From: Natrinema thermotolerans DSM 11552
GTDB taxonomy: Archaea > Halobacteriota > Halobacteria > Halobacteriales > Natrialbaceae
Assembly (NCBI GenBank): GCA_000337115.1
Contig: AOIR01000039.1
Span: 1 to 64,000 of the forward strand
Direction: 5' to 3'
Length of the DNA stretch: 64,000 bases
Shown here: positions 55,314 through 63,664 of the stretch, piece by piece
How the letters are laid out: each line of letters opens with the position of its first letter
Numbering within the stretch: position 1 is the first letter of the stretch
The notes under the pieces: generated by a model
Told to the model about the DNA's origin: nothing
The model's database searches: none
Seen by the model: only the letters and a program-made list of their open reading frames with translations
Position numbers and translations under genes: made by a program

Positions 55314-57595
55314 CTGTAACTCACCTGCCCCATGACGTGTCTACTGGTTAGCTCGGCCGACGCCGCCGAGTAGCCGAAGAGGTCGACCATGGTCTCGATC
55401 GTGTCTTCCTTGACCGCCGCGGTCTGGGTGTCGCTCGGCGGATCGCTCCACTGTCGTGGATCGAAGTCCTCGAAGGTGCGCTCGATGTCGTCCCAGTCGT
55501 GGCTCTCGAGGACGGTCTTGATCACCGGGATCGCGGTGAGATCGACGTCCTCGACCGAGAAGTCCTCGTCGCGGTGTTCCCACGCGTGGCGGTTCAACGA
55601 CGTGATGACCTTCTCGCGGCGGAAGTTCCGGACGCTCTCGCGGGGCTGGTTCCCGTCGTACTCGCTCTCGGAGAACCGGCCGAGGTGTTCGATCTCGAAC
55701 AGCTTCATCTTCAGCGGATCGGGCTCGACCCGCTCGCCGCGGTCGTTGTACAGCGGTTCCTCGGTCTCCCACGCGTAGACGTGTTCGACGTACTCGGCGA
55801 CGGTCTCCTCGTCGACGCGCTTGTCGTACATGATTGCCTCGATGACGTCGCTCTCCTGCTGGTCGTAGACGTAGTTTTTCACGGGGACGACGCGGTTCTC
55901 GAACTCGGAGCGCTCGCCCGTCGAGAACACCGGCGCGTCGACCAACCCCTCGACCATCGCGTTGAGGACGTCGCGGGGCATGACGACGTCCTCGACCGGG
56001 AGGTCGGCGTGGTGGCGGTCGCGGTCGGTCTGGAGCAGTTCCGCGAGCGTGTCCCGCGTGTACGTCACCGGGATACCGTGATCGCCGTCGTTGCCGTCGT
56101 CGTCGAAGTCGAACTCCTCTTTCTCGCGGCGGCTGTCGCCCTCCTGCAGGTAGCCCTGATCGTAGATCAGTGCCTTGTCGACGAGATCGAGCCCGTTCGG
56201 GAGGGTTTCCTCGTCCAGTCGCGTGACGACGGCATACAGCGCGGCCGCCTCGATCGCGTGGGGCGCGAACTCCTGGACCCGCGTCTCGCCGTCGCGGTCC
56301 TTGATCGTCACCCGCACCGGCGCGCGGATCCGGTCGGCGAGTTCGTCGTAGCTCCCGGCTTCCCAGACCGCCGTCTCGTTGGTTAGCTCGCGACGGATCA
56401 GCTCCGTCTCGAGGCTGAGGTTCGTCAGGTAGCCAAAGCGGTGTTTGTCCAGGCGCCGTTTCAGCGCCTTCAGCGGGTCCATTCCGTTTCGATCGGAGTG
56501 CTGGTTGAGCTGGGCCTCGAGATCGGGGTTGGAGATGATCAGCATCTGGCTGTCGACGTCCATCCCGATCCCCTTGTCCAGTTTCACGGACTGTTCGTCG
56601 GGGACGTTCAGCAGCTTCTGGAGGAGGTCGGCATGCTGGGCCGCGTCCTCGACGACGGTGAGGGCGCCGTTGCCCTGCGACAGGACGCCGTCGTAGCTAA
56701 AGGCCTGCGGGTTCTTCCGGCCCCGCGAGTCCAGTTCCTGAAGCATCCCGTGCATCCACGAGCCGACGAGCCGTTCCTTGGGCCGGCCGTCGTCCTCGGA
56801 GTGGAGGACGCCGACGCCCTGTCCGACGTCGACGACGTAGTTTTTCACGCGCAGGTGATCCTCGTCGGTGATCGCCGAGAACAGGTCGTCCTCGCCCCGT
56901 CGGCGATAGCGTTCCTCGAGGAAGTCGTAGGCCTCCCGCGAGAAGGGATCCAGCGCCGCGTCGACCTGAATCGGGACGTGATCGTCGAGTTCGTCGTTCA
57001 ACTCGGCGAGCAGGTCCTCGCGGACGGCGTCGGGGAACACCGACAGGGGATGGGCCTGGACCGGGCTCTCGTACCAGTTCTGTTCGTCGGCGGCGCTCGT
57101 GCCGCCGTCGTCGCCGTAGCTCAGCCCGCGCTCGCCGCCCTCGGCGGTCGAGATGTTCCACTCGACGGTGTACCGGCGGCCCTCGGGCGTCTTCGAGTAC
57201 TCGCGCAGCCCGTTGACCAGACACCGCTTGAGTTCGGACTTGCCCGTCGCCGTCGGGCCCTCGAACCAGATGATCTTCTCGTCTTTCGCCCGGCCCGCGG
57301 CGATCGACCGCAGGTCGTCGACGAACCCGTTCAGGACCTCGGTGTTGCCCAAGATGGCGTGTTCGCCGTCGTTGTACGGGTCGTCGAAGAAGCGGTAGCG
57401 CTCCTTCTCCTCGCCCTCCTCGACGACCGTGCGGGTGCCGGCGGCCTCGATCGCCTCGAGGAGGTACTTCGAGGCGTGGGAGGCGATCTGTGGGTTCTCG
57501 AAGAGCCGATCGACGTACGCCGCGAGGCTCATCGGCTCCTCGTAGGTCTCCTCGAGGGCGCGGTCGGCCTCGGTGACGTACTCGTCTCCGGTCAT
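55304..57595 (-). CDS. prkA: PrkA-family AAA serine kinase/protease, second paralogue
   Basis: 763 residues. Walker [13 protein letters not shown] in [20 protein letters not shown], Walker B region [18 protein letters not shown] ([20 protein letters not shown]), AAA lid; C-terminal PrkA helical domain. PrkA proteins are AAA+ with reported kinase and Lon-like protease activity. This copy diverged from PrkA1 (20 bp upstream) and lacks a clear match in several motifs, so roles may be split. ATG 57595. Confidence 0.9.
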   Translation of the reverse strand: MTGDEYVTEADRALEETYEEPMSLAAYVDRLFENPQIASHASKYLLEAIEAAGTRTVVEEGEEKERYRFFDDPYNDGEHAILGNTEVLNGFVDDLRSIAAGRAKDEKIIWFEGPTATGKSELKRCLVNGLREYSKTPEGRRYTVEWNISTAEGGERGLSYGDDGGTSAADEQNWYESPVQAHPLSVFPDAVREDLLAELNDELDDHVPIQVDAALDPFSREAYDFLEERYRRRGEDDLFSAITDEDHLRVKNYVVDVGQGVGVLHSEDDGRPKERLVGSWMHGMLQELDSRGRKNPQAFSYDGVLSQGNGALTVVEDAAQHADLLQKLLNVPDEQSVKLDKGIGMDVDSQMLIISNPDLEAQLNQHSDRNGMDPLKALKRRLDKHRFGYLTNLSLETELIRRELTNETAVWEAGSYDELADRIRAPVRVTIKDRDGETRVQEFAPHAIEAAALYAVVTRLDEETLPNGLDLVDKALIYDQGYLQEGDSRREKEEFDFDDDGNDGDHGIPVTYTRDTLAELLQTDRDRHHADLPVEDVVMPRDVLNAMVEGLVDAPVFSTGERSEFENRVVPVKNYVYDQQESDVIEAIMYDKRVDEETVAEYVEHVYAWETEEPLYNDRGERVEPDPLKMKLFEIEHLGRFSESEYDGNQPRESVRNFRREKVITSLNRHAWEHRDEDFSVEDVDLTAIPVIKTVLESHDWDDIERTFEDFDPRQWSDPPSDTQTAAVKEDTIETMVDLFGYSAASAELTSRHVMGQVSYRWD

Positions 57596-57615
57596 GTTAG
57601 TCGTCCTCGATCATG

Positions 57616-59688
57616 TCAGTCTTCCATCTCGGTCTTGGCGACCTCTGCGCCGGCGAACTCGAGCACCTCCTTCGCGCCGCCCTCGGAGTAGCCCTGTTCG
57701 ATCAGCGCGTCGATCCACGCCGAGCGTTCGTCGTCGTCGAAGTCGTTGGCCGACACCAGCGCGGAGAAGTTGATGTTGTGCTTCTTGTCCTCCCAGAGCT
57801 TGCGCTCGAGTGCGCGGCGCAGGCGCTCGTTGTCCTGCGGGTTGAACGCCTCGCCCTCGCGGGCCCGGCGGGAAACCCAGTTCGAGACCTCCTGACGGAA
57901 GTCCTCCTTGCGGTCCTCGGGAATGTCGAGTTTCTCCTCGACGGAGCGCAGGAACGTTTCGTCGGGCTCCTGTTCGCGGCCCGTCAGCTCGTCCTCGATG
58001 GTGTCGTCGTCGATGTAGGCCATCACGTGGTCCATGTACTTCTCGCCCTGGCGCTGGATCTCGTCGATGTCGTAGGCCAGCGCGTGGCGGACGTCCTCGA
58101 TGGCCCGCTCCTTGTACTCCTCGCGAACCGTCTCGAGATAGCGGTAGTACTTCTCGAAGTTGTCCTCGGGGATCGAGCCGTGGTGCTCGAGGTTCTCCTC
58201 GAAGAAGTTGAACACCGTCAGCGGCGAGAGGAAGCCGCGCTGGCGGTGTTTGGAGTCCATGATCGCTTCGGCGATCTCGTCGCCGATGAAGCGGGGCGAG
58301 ACGCCGACCATTCCCTCGCCGATCTCGGCTTTCCCTTCGGCCTCTTCCTGGAGCTTCTTGATGTCGATGTCGTCGCCCTCGTCGATCTCGCCGTTGTAGG
58401 CCTTGGCCTTCGAGAGCAGCCCGACGGTCTCGGTGTCGGGCTCCTCGATGCGGGTCAGGACGCCGAACAGCCCCGCCATCTCGAGGGTGTGGGGCTCGAC
58501 GTTGATGTCGGGGACGTCGGCGTTCTGCAGCATCTTTTCGTAGATGCTGGCCTCGTCCTCGTAGCTGAGGACGTAGGGGAAGTCGATCCGCTTGGTGCGG
58601 TCGTTGAACGCTTCCATCTTCTCGTCGCCCTTCTTGTCCTTGTACTCGGGCATGTTCGTCCGGCCGACGATCACCTGGTCGATGTCGATCCGGGGGTTGT
58701 TCTTGGGCTTGATCGTCTGTTCCTGGGTCGCATGGAGGAAGTCGTAGAGGAACTCCCGCTGGAGTTTGAGCAGTTCCTCGCCGGAGAAGATGCCCCGGTT
58801 CGCGTTACAGAACGCGCCGGAGTAGTCGAACGCTCGGGGGTCGCTCTCGCCGTAGATGGCGATCTTCGAGTAGTTGACGTCGCCGGTGAGTTCGGTCTCG
58901 TCCTGGTTCTTCTTGTCTTTCGGCTCGAAGGTCTCGAGGCCCTGTCGCTTGTTCTCGTCGGCGACGAAGCGGACGATCTCGACGTGGTTTTCCAGGACCT
59001 GCTGGAGATCGTCCTCGTAGTGGGCCAGCAGCCTGTCCATGTAGAACTCGCTTTCGGGGTCCAGGGCTTGCTCGTTCTGGATGGTGTATGGGGCGTCGAG
59101 GTTCTCGTTGAGATCGTCGATCACCCGCTGGCGCTGTTCCAGTGGCAGGAGGACGATCGGGTCCTGGTTCATCGGGGACCGGACGGTGTCGTCGGCGGGG
59201 TCCTGATCCTGAATCACGTCACAGAGGTTCGTCCACCGGAAGGTGTACATCCGGCCGTCCTCACGGAGGGTGTAGTCCTCGAAGTATTTGCGGACCTGCT
59301 TGTCGAAGTGGGACTTCCCGGAGCCGACCGGCCCCAGCAGGAGCTTGATCCGCCGTTCGGGCCCGAGCCGGCGGGCACCGGACTTGACCTTGTTGACGAA
59401 CTCGTGGATCGACTGGTGGATCACCTTCCCGTAGAAGGTGTTCTCCCCGTCGCCCAACGGGTCTTCGCTGGCGAGTTGGTACTCGACCATTCCTTCGGTT
59501 TCGTCGTAGGTGGTGCCGTAGTAGTCGAACATGTCCGCAACGCGCTGATGGGCGTTGCGGGCCACCTTCGGGTCCTCGTACACCTCCTCTAAGTACCAGT
59601 CGAAGGACTTGGTTTCCCGCAGGTCCGCGGGCATCGACTCTTTGTAGTCGGTACTGAGCTGCTCGAGTGTCTCGATGTCACCGGTCAT
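57616..59688 (-). CDS. prkA: PrkA-family AAA serine kinase, first paralogue
   Basis: 690 residues from ATG 59688 (MTGDIETLEQLSTDYKESMP). Walker A in LLLGPVGSGKSHFDKQVRKY, TFRWTNLCDVIQDQDPADDT, FCNANRGIFSGEELLKLQRE, IDQVIVGRTNMPEYKDKKGD, VGVSPRFIGDEIAEAIMDSK, RGFLSPLTVFNFFEE: the standard PrkA order. First long gene of the operon; its ATG overlaps the stop of a 70-residue ORF (ATGA). Expression likely starts from AT-rich promoters at 60003-60060. Confidence 0.94.
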   Translation of the reverse strand: MTGDIETLEQLSTDYKESMPADLRETKSFDWYLEEVYEDPKVARNAHQRVADMFDYYGTTYDETEGMVEYQLASEDPLGDGENTFYGKVIHQSIHEFVNKVKSGARRLGPERRIKLLLGPVGSGKSHFDKQVRKYFEDYTLREDGRMYTFRWTNLCDVIQDQDPADDTVRSPMNQDPIVLLPLEQRQRVIDDLNENLDAPYTIQNEQALDPESEFYMDRLLAHYEDDLQQVLENHVEIVRFVADENKRQGLETFEPKDKKNQDETELTGDVNYSKIAIYGESDPRAFDYSGAFCNANRGIFSGEELLKLQREFLYDFLHATQEQTIKPKNNPRIDIDQVIVGRTNMPEYKDKKGDEKMEAFNDRTKRIDFPYVLSYEDEASIYEKMLQNADVPDINVEPHTLEMAGLFGVLTRIEEPDTETVGLLSKAKAYNGEIDEGDDIDIKKLQEEAEGKAEIGEGMVGVSPRFIGDEIAEAIMDSKHRQRGFLSPLTVFNFFEENLEHHGSIPEDNFEKYYRYLETVREEYKERAIEDVRHALAYDIDEIQRQGEKYMDHVMAYIDDDTIEDELTGREQEPDETFLRSVEEKLDIPEDRKEDFRQEVSNWVSRRAREGEAFNPQDNERLRRALERKLWEDKKHNINFSALVSANDFDDDERSAWIDALIEQGYSEGGAKEVLEFAGAEVAKTEMED

Positions 59689-59897
59689 GGTATCGTTGAG
59701 TGGGTTCCCCCCGTTTGCGGTCGTCCGTGATCGCACGGAGTGAAAGCGGACGTCTTCGACCAGCCGAGGCGTCTCGCGGCCGAACCGTCGGAATCCGTCG
59801 CCTCGCTGTACCCGACGTGAGCGTCGAACTCGTCGGGCTCCTCGAGGGGACTCTCGGGGAACGTGACCCGTTCGTGGGCGGCGTGGTAGCGTGTCAT
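59685..59897 (-). CDS. possible small leader protein of the PrkA operon (70 aa)
   Basis: Begins MTRYHAAHERVTFPESPLEE and ends PQTGGTHSTIP. First half is acidic and haloarchaeal in style, second half is basic and less convincing. Its stop overlaps the prkA ATG by 4 bp (ATGA), the usual sign of coupling. A minus-strand TATA-like box (ATTAAATACT, 60003-60012) would leave a long ~85-nt leader. Might be a translation-coupling leader ORF or chance. Confidence 0.35.
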   Translation of the reverse strand: MTRYHAAHERVTFPESPLEEPDEFDAHVGYSEATDSDGSAARRLGWSKTSAFTPCDHGRPQTGGTHSTIP

Positions 59898-60002
59898 CTG
59901 TCACCTTTCACCACTCTCCGTTGCGCAACACCGTGTCGGGGGTCGAGCAACGGTGCGCCGGGGACGGGCGCGGAGTGGATCGGTCCGGCGATCGGATACC
60001 GA

Positions 60003-60060
60003 TAGTATTTAATGAGTGAGTAATCCAGCTACTTAGCCTTAGCCCCAAAAGGTATTTATC
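60003..60060 (-). promoter_or_regulatory. PrkA-operon promoter region (two TATA-like boxes)
   Basis: Minus-strand ATTAAATACT (~60003-60012) and GATAAATACC (~60050-60059) are both TATA-like. The intergenic region 59898-60272 is otherwise gene-free and carries a large inverted repeat at 60075-60129. Confidence 0.4.
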
Positions 60061-60074
60061 GGAACTTTATTCCA

Positions 60075-60129
60075 CCCGAATGTGGGCAGAACACTATATT
60101 GGCCTTCGGTATCACACCCCACATTCGGG
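60075..60129. repeat. 12-bp inverted repeat with 31-bp spacer containing a TATA box
   Basis: CCCGAATGTGGG (60075-60086) and CCCACATTCGGG (60118-60129) are perfect inverted repeats. The 31-bp spacer holds ACTATATT (60092-60099). Could be an operator flanking a promoter (centres 43 bp apart, about four helical turns) or termini of a small inserted element; no flanking direct repeat is seen. Confidence 0.6.
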
Positions 60130-60272
60130 CGATTGCGACATAAGTTGCCAGCCTGCATAGGCAGCGTGGGCTCGCGCGCGGCGGCTCGGCTCGCGCCGAT
60201 TCGTCGGTTCTCTCGACCGCGCCCGGCCGCCGCGACGACGGGGCTTTAGGGGCGGGGCCCCAACCGAGAACC

Positions 60273-60704
60273 ATGTCGGATTCGGCCGCTGACGACGGGG
60301 GGATCGGCTCGCGGCTCCCCGAGGCGTGGCAGGTCTGGAGTCAGGGCGAGGACGGCCGGCTCGTCCTGGCGTACCGACCGGACGTCTTCGACGCCGCGGC
60401 GTTCCCCGCACCCTGTCTGCCGACGCTGTATCTCACCCACGGGAAGCGAACCCGTCGGCCCGGCGTTCACCCCGGCGACACCGCCGACACCGCGGACTGG
60501 TTCGTCACGCTCTATCTCGAGCCCGACGTCTCGCTGGACGAGACGCTGCGGTACCCGACGCGCGACGCGGCCCTCGAGGAAACGGTCGCACTCGCCCGGC
60601 GGTTCGACGACGGCGAGATCGACTACCGCGACCTGTATCAGGTTCCCCGCGAGGCGTACTTCGAGCGACTCGACGACCTCACCGGCGACGGCTGCGAGGA
60701 CTGA
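60273..60704 (+). CDS. conserved haloarchaeal protein (DUF5820-like)
   Basis: 143 residues from ATG 60273. LPEAWQVWSQGEDGRLVLAY, VFDAAAFPAPCLPTLYLTHG, DTADWFVTLYLEPDVSLDET and YRDLYQVPREAYFERLDDLT. Single compact alpha/beta domain, no catalytic motif recognised. The DUF5820 name is from memory. A TATA-like GGCTTTAGGG is ~27 bp before the ATG. Confidence 0.75.
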   Translation: MSDSAADDGGIGSRLPEAWQVWSQGEDGRLVLAYRPDVFDAAAFPAPCLPTLYLTHGKRTRRPGVHPGDTADTADWFVTLYLEPDVSLDETLRYPTRDAALEETVALARRFDDGEIDYRDLYQVPREAYFERLDDLTGDGCED

Positions 60705-60783
60705 CTCCCGAAACGGTGATCGACTGGACCGTCGCGGCCGCCGTGACGTGACCCTTAACCGCCAGTGGCGAGTATCCGTTCCC

Positions 60784-61230
60784 ATGTCGACCGTTACGCT
60801 CGTCGGGTCCCGGCTGGCCGAACCGGGGACCGAGTTCATCTACGAGGGCGAAGCCGATGCCTGTGCCGGCTGTCCGTACCGGAGCCAGTGTCTCAATCTC
60901 TCGCCGGGCACGAAGTATCAGGTCACGTCGATCCGCGAGAACGCACAGACCCTCGAGTGTGCCATGCACGACGGCGGGGTCCGGGCCGTCGAGGTCGAGC
61001 CGGTCTCCGTGCGCGCGAACATCACGTCGAAGGGTGCCTTCGCCGGCAGCAAGACCAGCCTCCCCGGCCCCTGCCCCTACGTCGAGTGTCCGAGTCACGA
61101 GTACTGCGAGCCCGACGGCGTCGCCTTCGACGAGGAGTACCGCATCGCCGAAATCGTCGGCGAGCCGCCACACGAGGTCTGTCACCTCGATCGGTCGCTC
61201 GAGTTGGTCGAACTCGAGACCGACGAGTAA
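60784..61230 (+). CDS. UPF0179 family protein
   Basis: 148 residues from ATG 60784. Archaeal UPF0179: EADACAGCPYRSQCLNLSPG and SLPGPCPYVECPSHEYCEPD hold Cys-rich clusters (CAGC, C; C, C, C) that may bind iron-sulphur or zinc; HEVCHLDRSLEL at the end. Function unknown. Starts 79 bp after the previous gene on the same strand. Confidence 0.9.
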   Translation: MSTVTLVGSRLAEPGTEFIYEGEADACAGCPYRSQCLNLSPGTKYQVTSIRENAQTLECAMHDGGVRAVEVEPVSVRANITSKGAFAGSKTSLPGPCPYVECPSHEYCEPDGVAFDEEYRIAEIVGEPPHEVCHLDRSLELVELETDE

Positions 61231-61269
61231 TCACATCGAAAACCCCGGCACTGTTCTCGCCGTCCGGAG

Positions 61270-61620
61270 CTACGCCTCGAGCGCGCTCTCTTCGAGCCAA
61301 CTACCCGCCCAGCACTCGATCTCGCCGAAAACCGGCTCGAGAGACTCGCCCTTGTCGGTGAGGCTGTAGAAGGTGGCGACGGGGGCGTCCTCCTCGATGC
61401 GTCGTTCGACGAAGCCCATCTCGCCTAAGTCGTCGAGGACCCGCGAGAGGGTGCGGGCGTTCGCGCCCGTCGAGCGCTTGAGTTCGTTGAAGCGCTGTTC
61501 GCCGTCCAGTAGCTCGTGGAGGACCGCCAGTCGCCACTTGGAGCCGATCTGCTCGAGGGAGGCGATCACGGGACAGGCGCCGTCGTCCTGTTCGCGGGGT
61601 TCGGGCCGTTGGGATGCCAT
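61270..61620 (-). CDS. HxlR-family transcriptional regulator
   Basis: 116 residues: GACPVIASLEQIGSKWRLAV, LHELLDGEQRFNELKRSTGA, NARTLSRVLDDLGEMGFVER and SLTDKGESLEPVFGEIECWA, the standard HxlR winged helix. One Cys (DGACPVIASL) at the usual redox-sensing position near the N-terminus. Divergent from the flavin reductase, with an operator-like palindrome between them. Confidence 0.93.
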   Translation of the reverse strand: MASQRPEPREQDDGACPVIASLEQIGSKWRLAVLHELLDGEQRFNELKRSTGANARTLSRVLDDLGEMGFVERRIEEDAPVATFYSLTDKGESLEPVFGEIECWAGSWLEESALEA

Positions 61621-61656
61621 TGAGTACCGCCGCCTACGTCGCGAACCGTTTTAGTA

Positions 61657-61670
61657 GTTCGCATACGAAC
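61657..61670. promoter_or_regulatory. operator-like palindrome in HxlR/flavin-reductase intergenic region
   Basis: GTTCG-CATA-CGAAC, perfect 5-bp arms, 37 bp before the HxlR start and 74 bp before the reductase ATG. It is placed to be bound by the HxlR dimer and control both divergent genes. Confidence 0.5.
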
Positions 61671-61743
61671 CGGGTATCATCGTGTTAGTAGATTGTGCGC
61701 GGCGACCGGCAGCGCCGACGCCGGCCCGACGGGTGAGACGGCG

Positions 61744-62373
61744 ATGACCGACGACGGAACGGCCGGAACGGACGGGTCCGACGCCCTCGAAATCGATGCC
61801 GCCGACCACGACGGCTCGCTCTATCGGATCCTCTCGAGCGCGGTCGTCCCCCGGCCGATCGCGTGGGTGAGTACCACGAGCGAGGACGGCGTCGACAACC
61901 TCGCGCCGTACAGCTTCTTCACCGTGGCGTCGGTCGACCCACCGGTCCTGCTGTTCGCGCCGGTCGATGGAGCCGACGGGCTCAAGGACACGCCGCGAAA
62001 CGCCCGCGATACCGGCGAGTTCGTCGTCAATCTCGTCACTGCGGACCTCGCCGAAGCGATGAACGAGACCAGCGCCACGCTGTCGGCCGACGAGAGCGAG
62101 TTCGACCACGCCGGCCTCGAGCGCGCCGCCTCGAGCGCGGTCGACGTACCGCGGGTCGCCGACGCCGCGGTGACCTTCGAGTGTTCCCTCCACGACCTCG
62201 TCGACGTCGGCGGCTCGACGCTCGTGCTGGGTGAGGTCCGACACGTTCACCTGAAAGAGTCGGTGACGACCGACGGAAAGATCGACGTCGACGAGATCGA
62301 CGCTCTCGGTCGACTCGCGGGGAGCCGGTACGCCCGAACCGGGGATCGGTTCTCGCTCGAGCGACCGCCGTAG
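61744..62373 (+). CDS. flavin reductase-like FMN-binding protein
   Basis: 209 residues from ATG 61744 (an earlier GTG at 61693 would add a basic peptide). Flavin-reductase-like split-barrel: RILSSAVVPRPIAWVSTTSE, DGVDNLAPYSFFTVASVDPP, GEFVVNLVTADLAEAMNETS. Binds FMN; reduces flavins or is the reductase part of a two-component system. Likely under HxlR control from the divergent promoter. Confidence 0.92.
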   Translation: MTDDGTAGTDGSDALEIDAADHDGSLYRILSSAVVPRPIAWVSTTSEDGVDNLAPYSFFTVASVDPPVLLFAPVDGADGLKDTPRNARDTGEFVVNLVTADLAEAMNETSATLSADESEFDHAGLERAASSAVDVPRVADAAVTFECSLHDLVDVGGSTLVLGEVRHVHLKESVTTDGKIDVDEIDALGRLAGSRYARTGDRFSLERPP

Positions 62374-62414
62374 CTCCCGACCGTCTCCGTCGCGAACGCG
62401 GGTCGCGGCCGGCG

Positions 62415-62834
62415 CTACTCCGCCGGCAGGTCGCTCTCGAGCAGGGTCTCGAGGTTCTCCAGCGCCCGCAGATAGACGGGGACCGAACCCGCGGCGTGGA
62501 CGGGGAGTTCGAACGCGATCCGACACCGCCGTTCGCCGAGGTCGTCGACGCGGTGGCCGGCTGCGGGGATCCCGGTCACGCGCCAGGTCCAGCGCCGTTC
62601 CGTACACGACGTGATCCGGAACGGGACCCACGCGCCCGGCACACGGATCCGTCCCCGCGTGTCGGGACGAAGCCGCCGGTCGGTCGCCTCGACGCCGTTG
62701 ACCAGCGGCGACCACTCCGGCCAGCGGGTCGTGTCGACCAGGAGGTCCCAGGCCTCGGCCGCGGGAACCGAGAGGACGTGCGACACCTCGAGGCGGCGGC
62801 CGTCCGGCGACGTCGCGGTCCGAACTCGAGTCAT
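62415..62834 (-). CDS. SRPBCC (Bet v1-like) protein
   Basis: 139 residues: LSVPAAEAWDLLVDTTRWPE, WSPLVNGVEATDRRLRPDTR, RGRIRVPGAWVPFRITSCTE and WTWRVTGIPAAGHRVDDLGE outline a helix-grip START/SRPBCC fold. Ligand unknown. Confidence 0.88.
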   Translation of the reverse strand: MTRVRTATSPDGRRLEVSHVLSVPAAEAWDLLVDTTRWPEWSPLVNGVEATDRRLRPDTRGRIRVPGAWVPFRITSCTERRWTWRVTGIPAAGHRVDDLGERRCRIAFELPVHAAGSVPVYLRALENLETLLESDLPAE

Positions 62835-62889
62835 GGGTTCCCTAGCCGCTCCTCGGATATGAGGGTTTCACGCCGACGGGCGGGGCGGC

Positions 62890-63558
62890 TCAGTCTAGCC
62901 GTCGGAGGTCGCCGTACAGCTCTTCGTTCTGGACGTGCGTACAGAACTGCGCGCACAACCGGCAGAGCGCGGTCGCGTCGTCGAAGGTTCGGACGCTCCC
63001 GTCCCAGCGCGTATGCACGGCACCGAGCATCGCGCTTCGGACGTCCGGTTCCGTCGCCACCATGAACCGCTCGGCGTGCCGCGGCGGGTTCGCGTCGGCC
63101 GGATCCCCGTCGGCGTCCGATCCGAGCATGTCCTCGAGGACGCTCCCGATCTCGATCCCGACACCGAGATTGTCACCGACGGCAGGTGCGACGAACACCG
63201 TCGCGTTGCTGGCACTGGCGAACTCGATGCTCTGGGTCGCCGCGTCCATCTCCTCGAGATCGATCCCGACGTCGATCGCCAGAAAGGCGTTGAAGCCGCG
63301 CTCGCGCAGACAGTCTCGGGTCTCCTGTAGCAGCCGGAGAACGTCGTCCTCCGCGTACGACCCGGAGTACTCGTTCCACGTCGCGAACGACGGGAGAGCG
63401 TCGTCGGTCGAATCGGCGTCGTCCGGGAGCAGGGCCTCGACGTCGAACGTTCGGTACGGACCCATCACGTACACCAGAAACCGCTCCCGTTCGACGGGCG
63501 AGAGCGCGTCGGAATCGCCGCAGTCCCGCGGGAGATTCTCGATGATACGCTGCCGCAT
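62890..63558 (-). CDS. DUF7509-like protein with nucleoside-deoxyribosyltransferase-type motifs
   Basis: 222 residues. LVYVMGPYRTFDVEALLPDD and, later, ASASNATVFVAPAVGDNLGV then VGIEIGSVLEDMLGSD follow the pattern (YxxGP..., SDAxIFV, GxGxEiG) of nucleoside 2-deoxyribosyltransferase-like/TIR-related domains. C-terminal Cys-rich TALCRLCAQFCTHVQNEELY. Family name from memory; enzyme activity unproven. Minus-strand TATATAAAA-like box (63581-63590) is 27 bp before the start. Confidence 0.72.
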   Translation of the reverse strand: MRQRIIENLPRDCGDSDALSPVERERFLVYVMGPYRTFDVEALLPDDADSTDDALPSFATWNEYSGSYAEDDVLRLLQETRDCLRERGFNAFLAIDVGIDLEEMDAATQSIEFASASNATVFVAPAVGDNLGVGIEIGSVLEDMLGSDADGDPADANPPRHAERFMVATEPDVRSAMLGAVHTRWDGSVRTFDDATALCRLCAQFCTHVQNEELYGDLRRLD

Positions 63559-63600
63559 TGGCGTCGGCTACCGAGGCACCACATATAAAACCGGCCGCTA

Positions 63601-63614
63601 TAGAGAGTTCTCTA
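63601..63614. promoter_or_regulatory. palindrome between divergent genes at the right end
   Basis: TAGAGA-GT-TCTCTA, perfect 6-bp arms, 43 bp from the start of the gene at 63558 and 51 bp from the ATG at 63665. Candidate operator for the winged-helix regulator. Confidence 0.45.
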
Positions 63615-63664
63615 GTAGACAACGCCTAAGTCGATCGGGCGACAAGCGATTCACACGAGACGGT

